Assembly: GCA_022579005.1 (NCBI GenBank)
Contig: MU401614.1
Location: 26,124 to 90,123, forward strand
DNA from: Poronia punctata
Lineage: Eukaryota; Ascomycota; Sordariomycetes; Xylariales; Xylariaceae
Length of the DNA: 64,000 bases
Direction of reading: 5' to 3'
Positions 27,826-37,879 of the stretch are shown here, in pieces. A program made the translations under genes and the position numbers. Numbering within the stretch: position 1 is the first letter of the stretch; the number at the start of each line of letters is the position of its first letter. The notes under the pieces are model-generated. The model was not told the DNA's origin, made no database searches, and saw nothing but the letters and a program-made list of their open reading frames with translations.

Positions 27826-30125
27826 GGAAGGAAGATGGGATGAACACTACGTTTTGTTTTTGGCTGTTGACATGGTCGTATTTTATTTCGCACGCATCGA
27901 TAAAGGGAGCAAGGCGAATCTGGTCTCGGTTTCCATACCTTATTTTACTAGTACGAAACACAACGCATCTGGGATAGGGCGTATACACATACATACAGCG
28001 GCGACGATATCATTCTGACTCGAAGAAGATTTGACACATATCCTTGTGGGACCTCGCCGATACTCGACCTCGCACAGTGAATCCGACTTTGCTTCCACCG
28101 CCTTCGGTTTTGATGCTTGGACATGAATGGCCGAAGCCAATAGCCGTAGGGTCGGTACGTAGATAGGGCAAGAGTGAAATACAAAATAAGTAAATAAACG
28201 TTAATGGAAATAAGCCAGCCAAGTCAACCAAGTCAGCCAACATCTTACATGTGCTGATACACACCCCCAATCAAACCTAGCTAGGCCTCACATATAGTTT
28301 GATCCTTTAGTCCCCCCCGGTCTTTCCGCTCGTCGAGCTGCTATTTATTGTGTGGTGTATTCTCTAGACCTAATTACTAAAAGGAATTATTTATTAGTGG
28401 GAGACTCTTTATTGGCAAACCTGTAATGAATATCAAACCCCTGATGGTCTTGTCCTACGCGTCCAATTTGTCTAAGATGCCGTAAGACTTTTTTGTGGCA
28501 TTGGTAAACTACAGTAGGTAGTTGGCTTGATAAGACGCAATACAGGCATGGTTTCTTTTTTTTTACTTGACAATCTTGTGTCGTTAAGAAGGCACGCAAT
28601 CTAATGACTCCTCTGAACGAGGCCTGAGAAGACTATCTCTATCTATACAGAATCTAGGCTGTGTTAGTATTGTTGGGTCATTCAAATGTGTCCATACTCC
28701 CTAGCACCTAACCTAGGTTGGGGTTACTGTTAGGGCAAATAATTTGTCTACTAGATTTATTATAAAACGTGTGCTCCGTCTATTACTACCAATGCGACAG
28801 GTCCTGGGTTGGTACCTACATAGTTAAACAAACAAGATACCTGTCAAAGAGTAAAATCTAACCTAGCCCAGTTTAAAAATAGTCTTTACTATAAATGCTG
28901 CGTAGAGGATCGATTCATCAACATTGCGATAGCCCGTCCTTCAAAAGTTAAAGGGGGGGGGGGGGGGGGGGGTAGATAGTTCCTTCTTCGTTTTAACATG
29001 ACAGAAAACAATTCTATCTTGATCACCTACAACAAGTCCCCCCGATCCCTAGACCAGTTTAATTCTCAGGTTCCTTGCCCGTTCGAACGTCTTTCTTCAG
29101 TTCAGCGAAACTCTTTATAAAGACTCGAAAGGGCTGCGTATAGGTAGGTCGCAATTGCAAGTATCAAAGACTTGGGTGTTGCGAGGAGTGCTGTATTGCG
29201 TGCGTTGGTCACTCACTACTTTATCTAACGGACATCCTACGACATTCCATCGCAAACGACCTCGTGCCACTCCGCTCCGGCTCTTGAGCATCAATCGAAA
29301 CTGATAAACCTGGATAGACACATCAATCCTCGCATTGACCGGCACGAATAAATTAGTAGGGTAGTGAGGCGGTTCCACAAGAGAGGTCGTCAACCGGGGA
29401 AATCCTCATGATGAACATTCTGGAAGTCTACTCGTAGGGTATTTATGAGCAGAATGGCTTATAACGGCGTTGGGTAATATAGAATCGATGGGGTAGCGGG
29501 ATATGGTAAGAAGTGCGGCTCGATAAGTCTAACCTAGCTATTACCTAGAGTCTGATAAGCTTGAGCAGGACGGCTCGATTTTTAGACTACAAAAAGCACG
29601 TCGCATACGACATCTGGAAGACGCTTTCAGAGAAAAGAGAGTCGAGGCAATTATGGCTACATGTACCTAACCTTGCGATGTTTTACCGGGTACTACAGGG
29701 GAAACATCACTACAGGGTGAACACGCAATGCCGCACCTGCCTTTGAAAGTCGTTTAATCACTCGGTCGAGATCTACCAGCAAATCGACAAGCCGGGGCGG
29801 TTAGTCACAAAGGGACGTGTAAAACACAGATTTGATTGGCCCAGTGTGGAAAAAAGAAAAGGAAATCCCGTCGTTTTATCGATAAATGTCAAGGTTTATA
29901 CTTGTACAGAAATGTCGCGCCCGTTGCAAAGTGACAACAGGCGTGCTTTTAGACAAACCCAACCTTCCGGGGGCTTCCGCGACCTTGCCAAGTGCCGTAC
30001 GGGAAAATGGACTCTCCCAGCCGTAAGGTCAATGGTAACGATCCCTTGATTCTCCCCTTTCTCCCATTTTCCCTTTCTGCTAGTTAACTCATGCGTCATT
30101 TTAAATGTCTAGACCCGGGACGCAT
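27826..30125. other. 2.3-kb convergent spacer with a poly-G tract
   Basis: The stretch lies between the stop codons of the NIPA-like gene and sub2. ORFs (for example 28010-28270 minus, 29115-29393 minus) show no domains. The notable content is a 20-base G run at 28953-28972. No RNA gene was recognised. Confidence 0.5.
28953..28972 (+). repeat. G20 homopolymer
   Basis: Twenty consecutive G residues on the plus strand, in a gene-free spacer. Such a tract can form a G-quadruplex and is also prone to assembly length error. Confidence 0.9.
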
Positions 30126-32247
30126 TTATGCCGCCATGTACGTAGTGGGGTCAATGCCCTCCTTGGGGAATTCACTGTCATCCGCGTTAATACACATATC
30201 CGAGATGGCCGATTAGACAGCGGGTTGGCTCGGGTGGGGGGCTACTTACGGGAGAGCTACTTCAAATCGTTTCTCGATTGACTTGAGCACCTCCTGATCC
30301 TGCTCACTGCTCACAAACGAGATGGCAAGACCTTTGGTACCGAATCGACCAGCACGACCGACACGATGCAGGTAAGAGTCAGCATCAGCCGGGAGATCGT
30401 AGTTGATGGCCAGATTGATGCGCTCAATATCGATACCACGTCCAAAGACGTCGGTAGCTACACAGATTCGCTTGTTGAACTCCTTGAATTCTTTGTAGCG
30501 TTTGATACTGTCCCCCCCCTCATTGTTAGTCTCCTTCTATGGCCCGATTGTTTTGTTTGGATGGGCACTTACCGCTCTTCCTGGCTGACGCCAGAATGAA
30601 CTGCAATGGACGGGAAGTTGCATTCGCGCAGCAACTTGTCTAGCTCCGTGGCACGAACGGTGCTCTTGACGAAGATGATGACTTGATTGAACTGAAGCTC
30701 GTCGAGCAGCTCGTTCAACTTTCGGTTCTTCTCCTTCTCCTGGAGTTTGAGGTAATACTGTTGCAGACCGTGCAGGGTCAACTTGGTGTCTTCATCGACA
30801 TAATGCTCTGTGGGATTTTGCATAAATTTGCGGCAGATCGGCTTGATGTCCTCGGCGAGGGTGGCGGAGAACATCATAACTTGTTTCTGCGTCGGGGTCG
30901 ACCGGAAGATATCCTGGACGTCGCGTCGCATGTCTATCCGGAGTCAGTCAAACCCTCCAAAAAAGGACTCGGTGACGACGAGAATCCTTACCGACGGCAT
31001 CAAGCATCTTGTCGCACTCATCCAACACGAAGATCCGAACGCTACCCAGGCGGAGGTACTTGTCGCGGATCAGGGCGTTCAGTCGGCCGGGAGTACCGAC
31101 AATGATGTGTGGGTGGGTGTCCTTGTTCTTGAGGACTTCGGCATCCTTCTGAATAGGTGTGCCACCGTAGAAGACGCCGGTCTTGATGTCAGGCATGTAT
31201 TTACTGAAGCGGTTATACTCGTTTCGGATCTGGAATGCCAGCTCGCGAGTGTGGCACATAACGAGAACTGAACACTCGCCAGCAACAGGCTCGACTTGCT
31301 GTAGAGTGGTCAAGACGAAGACGGCCGTCTTTCCAAGACCAGACTTGGCCTGGCAGATGATGTCACCGCCAAGAAGGGCCTGGGGGATACAGGTTTGTTG
31401 GACTGCAGGTATCGACCGATGTTAGACAAGGTTTCCCAAGACGGATAATAAAAACGTAACGTGGAGAGGTAGGGGCTCGGTGGAAGGGGTTCGTCCAGGT
31501 CCGTCTGTGCGTCCGTCTATCGTCCATCATCGTCATCGTGTTGTTCTCTCGACATGCCGACAACTATCTCAACTAATCGTTTCCAACCTCGCGGATTCCC
31601 GGCAGGCAAATGCGAGGATGGTAGGATATAAATTGTACAGGTCCGAAATCTCAACGCGTCAAGGGCTCGTAGCCACAGATAGCCATTGTCCGGCGACGGG
31701 TAACTACCAGAGAGTTCTCTAGGCTCGCGCGAGGCATCATATGCCTTATATGCACTGGAGCTGCATTTAGCCAGCACACCGCAGTGTTAAGCCAGGCTTA
31801 TCAGGCTCGGAGGCGTCGCAGCCTCTCCCAAATTGAGCAAATCGAAATCCTTGCAGGAAACATAGCCGACGGATGATCCTCATGTGTGGCCAATGGCGAC
31901 TCCCGCCCAGCAGCCACCAGTTGTTGGCTTCCCACTTGCGACATGATTGGACAGACGAGACGGACGCTTGAAGGAGGGACGGATGATGCTTGATTGATAT
32001 AAGACGTGTAAGATGTAGACTAACCCTCCGAAGGATGTTCGAAACCGCAATCGGCAATGGCCCGAAGAAGCTCGGGCTTCAATAGGAAGTCGCGGAAACC
32101 AGTGGCGTGAATGCCGACGTAAGACCCCTTCTTGTCAACATTATTTCCGGCGGCGGCAGCATCTGCCTTCTTGCCGTTGGCGGGTGCCGCATCATTGGTC
32201 GCTAGCTCCTCGTCGGAGTAGTCGATAAGATCCTCCTCGGCAGACAT
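30126..32247 (-). CDS. sub2: DEAD-box ATP-dependent RNA helicase Sub2 (UAP56)
   Basis: Five exons: 32247..32025, 31402..30992, 30933..30573, 30507..30250 and 30174..30126. Introns are 622, 58, 65 and 75 bp. The product is 433 residues, the normal length. Order of motifs: an acidic N-terminus ([15 protein letters not shown]), Q-motif region [15 protein letters not shown] and [16 protein letters not shown], motif [12 protein letters not shown], Ia [10 protein letters not shown], Ib GTPGRL, motif II DECD (characteristic of Sub2/UAP56 rather than DEAD), motif III SAT, then [10 protein letters not shown], motif V VFGRGID, motif [12 protein letters not shown], and the C-terminus [15 protein letters not shown]. 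It acts in spliceosome assembly and, in the TREX complex, in nuclear mRNA export. Intact. The first intron is about ten times longer than the others. Confidence 0.97.
31403..32024 (-). other. Long (622-bp) first intron of sub2
   Basis: Donor GTTAGT directly follows codon 74 plus one base. The branch-like GTCTAACATCGG and acceptor CTGCAG precede the base completing valine in FEHPSEVQQ. The join restores the conserved Sub2 sequence exactly, so the intron is well supported. It carries no long ORF. Its length and its place inside the Q-motif region invite a regulatory reading (see findings). Confidence 0.85.
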
Positions 32248-33320
32248 TATTGATGACTGAGGTCGTTGAAATCCGACCGACTGCGTAGTCGGGTAGGGGC
32301 GAGGCGGTCGCGAACGAGACGAGAGAGGGCGTGTAGACGCGCCGTGCGATCAAATGACTGATGGAAGGCCCAAAGGAACGGCGCGGGAGTAAATTAGGAT
32401 AGATAAATAGAGTTGCGCGGAGGTTTGAGTTGGGGACAAATACGGGTAAGATGAAAGAAAAACCGGTGGATGGGTGGATGTTGTTGTGACAGAGAAAGGC
32501 TGAATGGACATCAGCCAGGATTCAGAAAGAAATCAACCTGCATGCACTGACCTCCGCTCTGGTTGTACCTCAATAGGCTGTTTGGCTTGGGCTTATTAGA
32601 CTAGTCTTTGGTATGGCACGCTGGAGGCTAGGCTAGGGACGCTGGGGGCTAGGCACGCAAGGAATGTTCATAGATTCGTGTTTCGGTACACTAGAACATT
32701 TGTGGTTAGGGGTGAGTCAGAAGGCTGGTGCAGGCAGGAGCAATCACCAGCCGAATACCCACATACCTACACGTACGTTTAGGTACCTACATACATGTAC
32801 TCTTCCAACCTCGCTACTCGTAAACATTGTCCTCCACTATGTACCTAGAGGGTACCTAGTACTTTTAGGCATATCAGGATTTTACATTGTCTGAAGTAGA
32901 CGCAACATGGGCAGTTCTTAGGGCACACCTGAGGTATCTAGAAACCTCTGAAAGAAGAAGACGGGTTATTGCATACATAGTACATGCCTCTCTATTTACA
33001 CATAACAACTTTATAGTTGCAAAGTGTCAACCTGTATTCCGTATTACACACATACGAGAGTACACGTAAACCTGCCTGGCGACACCCAGAACATATGACA
33101 AACCATCTACGAGAACTTACAGTACTTTAACTTGTACTGTGGTATGTACCCTACCTAGGAGGTATTACCTACTATTATAATCCGGCTTGGCATCGCTGTA
33201 CCTATTGTGTTACATGTAGAGCAGTTCCTTCTCTACTACTTACCAGACTAGAATATAGTGTTTGAATCATTTTTCATATAAATCAATATTGTAAATTTTC
33301 TACTCAAAGTTGGATCAAGA
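32248..33320. other. Divergent promoter region between sub2 and rpr2
   Basis: 1.07 kb. The part next to sub2 is purine-rich and probably its leader and promoter. The right half has TACCTACATAC-type words and AT-rich sequence before rpr2. No gene is seen. Confidence 0.5.
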
Positions 33321-33821
33321 ATGGCCAAATCGAAGGGAAACCAAAAAGCAAGCACCTCAGTGCCCAACAAGCATTTATTCTCGCGCCTCTCCTACCTGCA
33401 CCAAGCAGCGACTTCCCTCGGTGTGCAGGTGGAGAAATCAGGAAAGGACACGGACACGGACACGGACACGGACACGACGAGGCTGAACCTGGCCCGCCAT
33501 CTGCTCACAACGTTCCGAGCTACGTCTCTGAAAAGCCAGATTAGGGTATCGCCGGCGATCAAGCATACCATCTGCAAGTTCTGTGACTCGCTGCTCATCG
33601 AGGGGAAGACAAGTACCTCTGTCGTTGAGAATCGGAGTAAAGGCGGCAGGAAACCCTGGGCTGATGTCCTAGTTGTGAGATGTGATACGTGTGGTGGGGT
33701 GAGGCGCTTTCCGGTCGGTGCTGAGAGACAGAAGCGTCGCCCCTTGCGGGAGCAGACGGTGGCGGATGAACATCGGCTATTGCCAATCGACAAAGGGACG
33801 GACGCTGGAATGAAGGGATGA
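33321..33821 (+). CDS. rpr2: Ribonuclease P protein subunit Rpr2/Rpp21
   Basis: Single exon, 166 residues. The N-terminal helix region (NKHLFSRLSYLHQAATSLG) and the core LARHLLTTFRATSLKSQIRVSPAIKHTICKFC match the Rpr2/Rpp21/Snm1 family. Zinc ligands are C85-x2-C88 and C121-x2-C124. The protein binds the RNase P RNA, for 5' processing of tRNA precursors, and its relative Snm1 serves RNase MRP. An in-frame GGACAC hexanucleotide repeat inserts a run of Asp-Thr dipeptides at about 43-52, between the N-terminal helices and the core. The short basic C-terminus fits the family. Distinguishing Rpr2 from Snm1 rests on overall resemblance. Confidence 0.88.
   Translation: MAKSKGNQKASTSVPNKHLFSRLSYLHQAATSLGVQVEKSGKDTDTDTDTDTTRLNLARHLLTTFRATSLKSQIRVSPAIKHTICKFCDSLLIEGKTSTSVVENRSKGGRKPWADVLVVRCDTCGGVRRFPVGAERQKRRPLREQTVADEHRLLPIDKGTDAGMKG
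33446..33475 (+). repeat. Hexanucleotide microsatellite (GGACAC)x5 inside rpr2
   Basis: Five perfect tandem copies of GGACAC, in frame, encoding alternating Asp-Thr. Copy-number change would alter the protein by two residues per unit without a frameshift. Confidence 0.95.
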
Positions 33822-34827
33822 ATGAATTGGATTGGGCGGTAACTGATCGTCTGCGAATAAATCTCACTGAGTGTCTGTTACGGGCATGTCAGCCTCAAAG
33901 CGTGACCAAAGAAACCGACATCGAAGGACATTATTGCGCTAGCAGACACAACTCATTCTGCCGATGTCATTCACGGTTCCTTTGTTGGTACCTTCTCCGA
34001 CTCGCCCTGTCAGGCACACCCGCTCCGATTTAGCGGTACTGTGTCTCATCTATCTTCCATGGACTACGACAAAGTCTCATACGCCAACTGTGCTCTCCTC
34101 AAGCTGAGTGGCCAACCATTTCAGGAGACCGTCACCTTTAAAATGGTGCTTCCGCTCCGCCAGCACACCCGAGCCCATGTTGTTGGTATTCCTTTCGCTC
34201 ATAATCATTCCGAGCCATTGCAGCCCGCCCTCTTAAGATTTAAGCGCCCGCGGTGTATCTAGGACTGCTGCAGTAAAATAGGAATTGTCTCTTCGTGTCC
34301 GGAAAGGAGCCAGAAGTCATCCCAGTGTACCCATGGAAAAGGAAAGCGCCGAATTTAATTAGAGCCCGACAATAAATGAATAAGGAGATCTCAATAGGAG
34401 GAACTGTACTATTGTGTGCCCTCCTTAGAGCCCCGGGAGAGATATCGACGTTCCTAGAGCCGGCTGCGTCAGGCTTAGCTATCATGGCATTACTTCTGGC
34501 TTGTCACCCTAGACACCATGCACTATCTGCTCCGAATACGACTGAATAATGTGAGAGCAGTCCTTTCCTCAAGGTGATGGGAGTATAAGAGCTCTACCAC
34601 ATTGTACACGTTGTGCGGTATGTAAAAGACTGCCAGTTGTTACAAGATCACAATATATCATTGATGCATGAAAGATGCATGAAAGATGCATGAAAGATGC
34701 ATGAAAGATGCATGAAACTCGCCTTCCAGTTTCTCTACTAGAACATTATAAATTGTCCAGTGGCTGACTAGGGATGTGTATTATCTCAACCGTGTCTACT
34801 TTCACCGTCCTCCCAAGTATTCCGCCT
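33822..34827. other. Convergent spacer between rpr2 and hsk3
   Basis: 1.0 kb with no convincing gene; the 73-codon ORF at 34041-34262 has no domain. It contains the 11-bp tandem repeat described separately and the 3' regions of both genes. Confidence 0.5.
34663..34717. repeat. Minisatellite, 11-bp unit in 5 perfect copies
   Basis: The unit GATGCATGAAA is repeated five times without a mismatch, about 110 bp past the hsk3 stop codon. Each unit contains the palindrome ATGCAT. There are no spacers, so it is not a CRISPR array. Confidence 0.95.
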
Positions 34828-35629
34828 TTACGTTTGGCTTGGTCGCTCGGTCCGATGTTGCTCCTTAAACGCTTCCTCGCCTAGGACTTTGCTCGCCGCC
34901 ATGAAGCTGTAAGTGAGTCAGAGATCAGTATCTAAAGACTTGTCGTATCGGGTGCTGAGTCTTCCTTGCATGTCGAGCTACGGGTACGATATCGACTCGT
35001 GAGGTCAAACTGAGGAACGAACGATGTGACACTGGGTTCATGGACTCCGAATCGGTGCTTATAGAAAATATGATGAAGCAAAGGTAATGTAATATCAGTG
35101 AGGGGAGAATGGATGGAAATACTCACAGACTACCATGCCAACTTCCCAGCCCACGCATGGCCTCGGCTTGGACACTCGTCATGCGTAGCAAGTTCTCTGT
35201 GTCTGCGAGGTTGGCAGAGAGCTGCGCTAGCTGTGAATGTAGATGTGTCTATAACTTAATTAGTCGGATGAAAAAACACGGCCGTATCTAATCCGTGTGG
35301 ACGTGAATATATAATATCAAATGCGTATAGGGACGGTGGCTATCTCGTCACTTCGACCCTGCCGAATCCCGGTTCTACTCATAGGCTTAGAGTATTTTAA
35401 AGCGGGGTACATACATGAACGCATCACAGACGGGGTCGGACATCAACTTATATACCCGAAACCATGAAACCACGGAGCAGGATTCTGTTGGGGAGGGGGG
35501 TGGTTGCCAAAAATAACGAAAACAAGCACTCACCAACTGTCTCGCCTTGACAACACCGCCAGATACCTGCGGCGCTATAGACGGTCTCGTCGTGTGACCA
35601 CTGAAAGTGCGATCTGTTCGGTTCGACAT
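34828..35629 (-). CDS. hsk3: DASH (Dam1) complex subunit Hsk3
   Basis: Three exons, 35629..35534 (32 codons), 35248..35127 and 34906..34828, spliced across introns of 285 and 220 bp. Donors are GTGAGT and GTGAGT, acceptors TAG and CAG, and CTAAT lies before the first acceptor. The product is 98 residues: a variable N-terminus, then the conserved helix HLHSQLAQLSANLADTENLL and RMTSVQAEAMRGLGSWHGSL-FMAASKVLGEE. This pattern is that of the small fungal subunit Hsk3 of the DASH ring, which couples kinetochores to microtubules. No single reading frame shows the gene: each exon lies in a different ORF fragment, so ORF-based annotation would miss it. The two introns together are longer than the coding sequence. 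Intact. Confidence 0.9.
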
Positions 35630-35960
35630 ATCTGATGTACAACCTTGGAAGGCCGCATCCACGCACAATCAGGGTGTGATGATGCAGCACACTACGAATG
35701 GATGGCCACAGACAATACCTCTAAGCGTCCTAGAGAGATGTTCGTATCCGCTACCAGCCGCGTTACTCGAGCGGAGCCTTGAGAAGTATGTAGGAGCGAG
35801 GTAGGATAAAACACCCCATTGAAAGATATGTATGTAAGGGAGAGTTCTTGATTGTTCCAGTTTCCACAATGTGATAATAGAACCTTGAAAGTACAATTGC
35901 TGGAGAGCAAACCGGTACAGGGTTTGGCCCTCTTTCGGGATGCTGTATGTCTATAGACTA
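35630..35960. other. hsk3 promoter up to the transposon edge
   Basis: GC-balanced sequence with the hsk3 promoter, including an ACGCG core on the minus strand at 35759-35763. It ends sharply at the TA dinucleotide (35959-35960) that borders the first transposon. Confidence 0.55.
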
Positions 35961-36451
35961 CCTTAGCAGGACTCCTGGCTGGCTAACAAGCCCTGCGCAA
36001 GGGTTGTAGTGTAGCAAGCCAACCTAGGTTTATAAGGGTAACATAGGTTACAAGCCTTGTACAAGGTCAACAAGCCTTGCAGATCTAACAACCCTTGCAA
36101 AATTGTCTACTATTAGGTGCGCTATAATAAACTTAGTGTTTACTATAAAAGTACTGAAATTTACTAAAAAGGTACTATTGCAATTACTTTATATTAACGC
36201 TACATATATATACTTACTACCCTTTTAATGCTATTACTTACCTCTTAAAGCTATTATAACTATTACCTACTTCTTAATGCTACTATAATTATTACTTAAC
36301 CTACTTATTTACTTTTTAATACTACTATAACTGCTATAGTTTTTATAGCTATATAGTTTTTATAGCTATATAGCTATATAGCTAGTATGTTAGCTAAAAT
36401 AACGCGTTGTTAACAGCTATTATATATATATTTAGTGCTTAGTTAATTAAC

Positions 36452-36541
36452 TAGGTTAATTTAATCTAGGTTAATTTATTTAGGTTAATTTAAGTTAATC
36501 TAGGTTAATTTAGGTTAATTTAAGTTAATCTAGGTTAATTA
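36452..36541. repeat. Tandem GGTTAATTTA array within the decayed transposon
   Basis: Degenerate tandem copies of an (A)GGTTAATTTA word, arranged as a 30-31 bp higher unit repeated about twice. It lies inside the 35961-37064 element. Confidence 0.7.
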
Positions 36542-36688
36542 AGCTATATGCTTGCTAAAAAGACTTTAAGTAACTTAGTGTGCTATAAAATTTTATATAT
36601 AATTAATTATATATGTTAGTTTTAGCTATAAGTAGCTAGCTTATATAAATTAAAAGTAGTAATAGTAAAAAAGGTAAAAAAGATAAAA

Positions 36689-36757
36689 ATGCATAGGTAA
36701 AAAAGGTAAAAATGTATAAGTAAAAAAAGTAAAAATGCATAGGTAAAAAAAGTAGAA
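36689..36757. repeat. 23-bp tandem repeat, 3 copies, inside the decayed transposon
   Basis: Three consecutive 23-bp units beginning ATGCATAGGT, ATGTATAAGT and ATGCATAGGT. Nearly all differences between units are C/T or G/A, consistent with RIP acting on a tandem repeat. Confidence 0.85.
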
Positions 36758-37064
36758 AATATAAGAGCTAAAGTTTTTTAAAAGTATAGCTATAACTGCA
36801 CTAATATATAAAATAGGCTTTTTTAACCTTAAAAGAAAAAAAATAACCTTAAAAAGAAAAAAAGTACGTAAATAGTTATAGTAATTAAATAGTATACTAC
36901 TTGCTATATTTTGTTTTTATATACTTTGCTAAGTAAATTATATAAGTAAGTACTTAACAATTAACCTCTAGCAAGCCTTATAAAATAAACAAGCCTTGTA
37001 GCCTTTATATAGGCCTTATAGTCTTTACGCAAGGCTTATTAGCTAACCAGGACTCCTGCTAAGG

Positions 37065-37879
37065 TATAATGCTATATGTATAACCTAGCAGGGCTTTTCT
37101 CTTAGCTAAATAATTGCAGATATTAATAAATAATATAACTAGACCGCATAGGAACCTATATTATATATCTGCCTTACATGTACACTTAAGTTAAGCATAA
37201 TATAGATATACTAAGTTGTATATATAACTTTTATATATATATATATTTTATTTCCTAGCATACTTAAATAGGTAAAAGCACAAAAACTGGTAAAAATGTT
37301 GCTTTATTTGTACGCTAATTTAACAATAACATTAGACTCTCTTTGTCTTTTTATTAAGTACTATAGTATAAGTAGGTTGCGTCTTTTTTAATAGCGTGTT
37401 TAGTTAGGTGTTTTGCTAATTGCTTAAATATATTGCGTTTTTATATATAGCTTTGCTAGCGTAGGTTATCCTTTATAATAATTTAATATACCTTATGCTT
37501 TAGCAATATAATAATTATTTTTAGCAAACTTATTAACAACTTTTTAATTAATTATTACTTATTATTAAAAGCCTTATAAATAAAAAAAATCCTAGTAATT
37601 TAAGTAGCTAATATTTTATTAACCTTTTTTGCCTTATAAGTTTTTTTAATTAGTATATTAGTTATAGCTAGTATAATATATGCTATAAAGCTGCTAGAAA
37701 AACTGCTAATATACTATATTTTTTAAACTTATAAAAATAAGTAATAAGTAATGCAACTAAACACTACTTAAAAGAGTTTTTAATAAAGCACTTATAAATT
37801 ACTATTAAAGCACTTATTTAGCTGCTAGCAGCTATTAAAAGTTAGTAGCTAAAAAGTAAATTTTATGTTTTTTTTTACC
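37065..37879. other. AT-rich filler between two decayed elements
   Basis: About 0.8 kb of extreme A+T with no ORF. It may be part of another degraded repeat, but no ends could be defined. Confidence 0.5.

Larger units (their letters stand above)
35961..37064. mobile_element. RIP-decayed 1.1-kb DNA transposon (TA target, Tc1/mariner/Fot1-like)
   Basis: The ends are inverted copies of about 40 bp. The left begins CCTTAGCAGGACTCCTGG and the right, read on the minus strand, begins CCTTAGCAGGAGTCCTGG; nearly all other differences in the arms are C/T or G/A transitions, as expected from RIP. Each arm is directly bordered by TA (35959-35960 and 37065-37066), the target duplication of Tc1/mariner/pogo-type elements. 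Inside the ends, CAAGCCTTG-like words recur (about 36,050-36,110 and 36,975-37,035). The interior is extremely AT-rich with stops in all frames, so it is either a MITE or an internally deleted copy. Confidence 0.8.

Noticed and set aside
34663..34717. Possible CRISPR-like array
   Set aside because: Units are contiguous 11-mers without spacers, in a eukaryotic genome.
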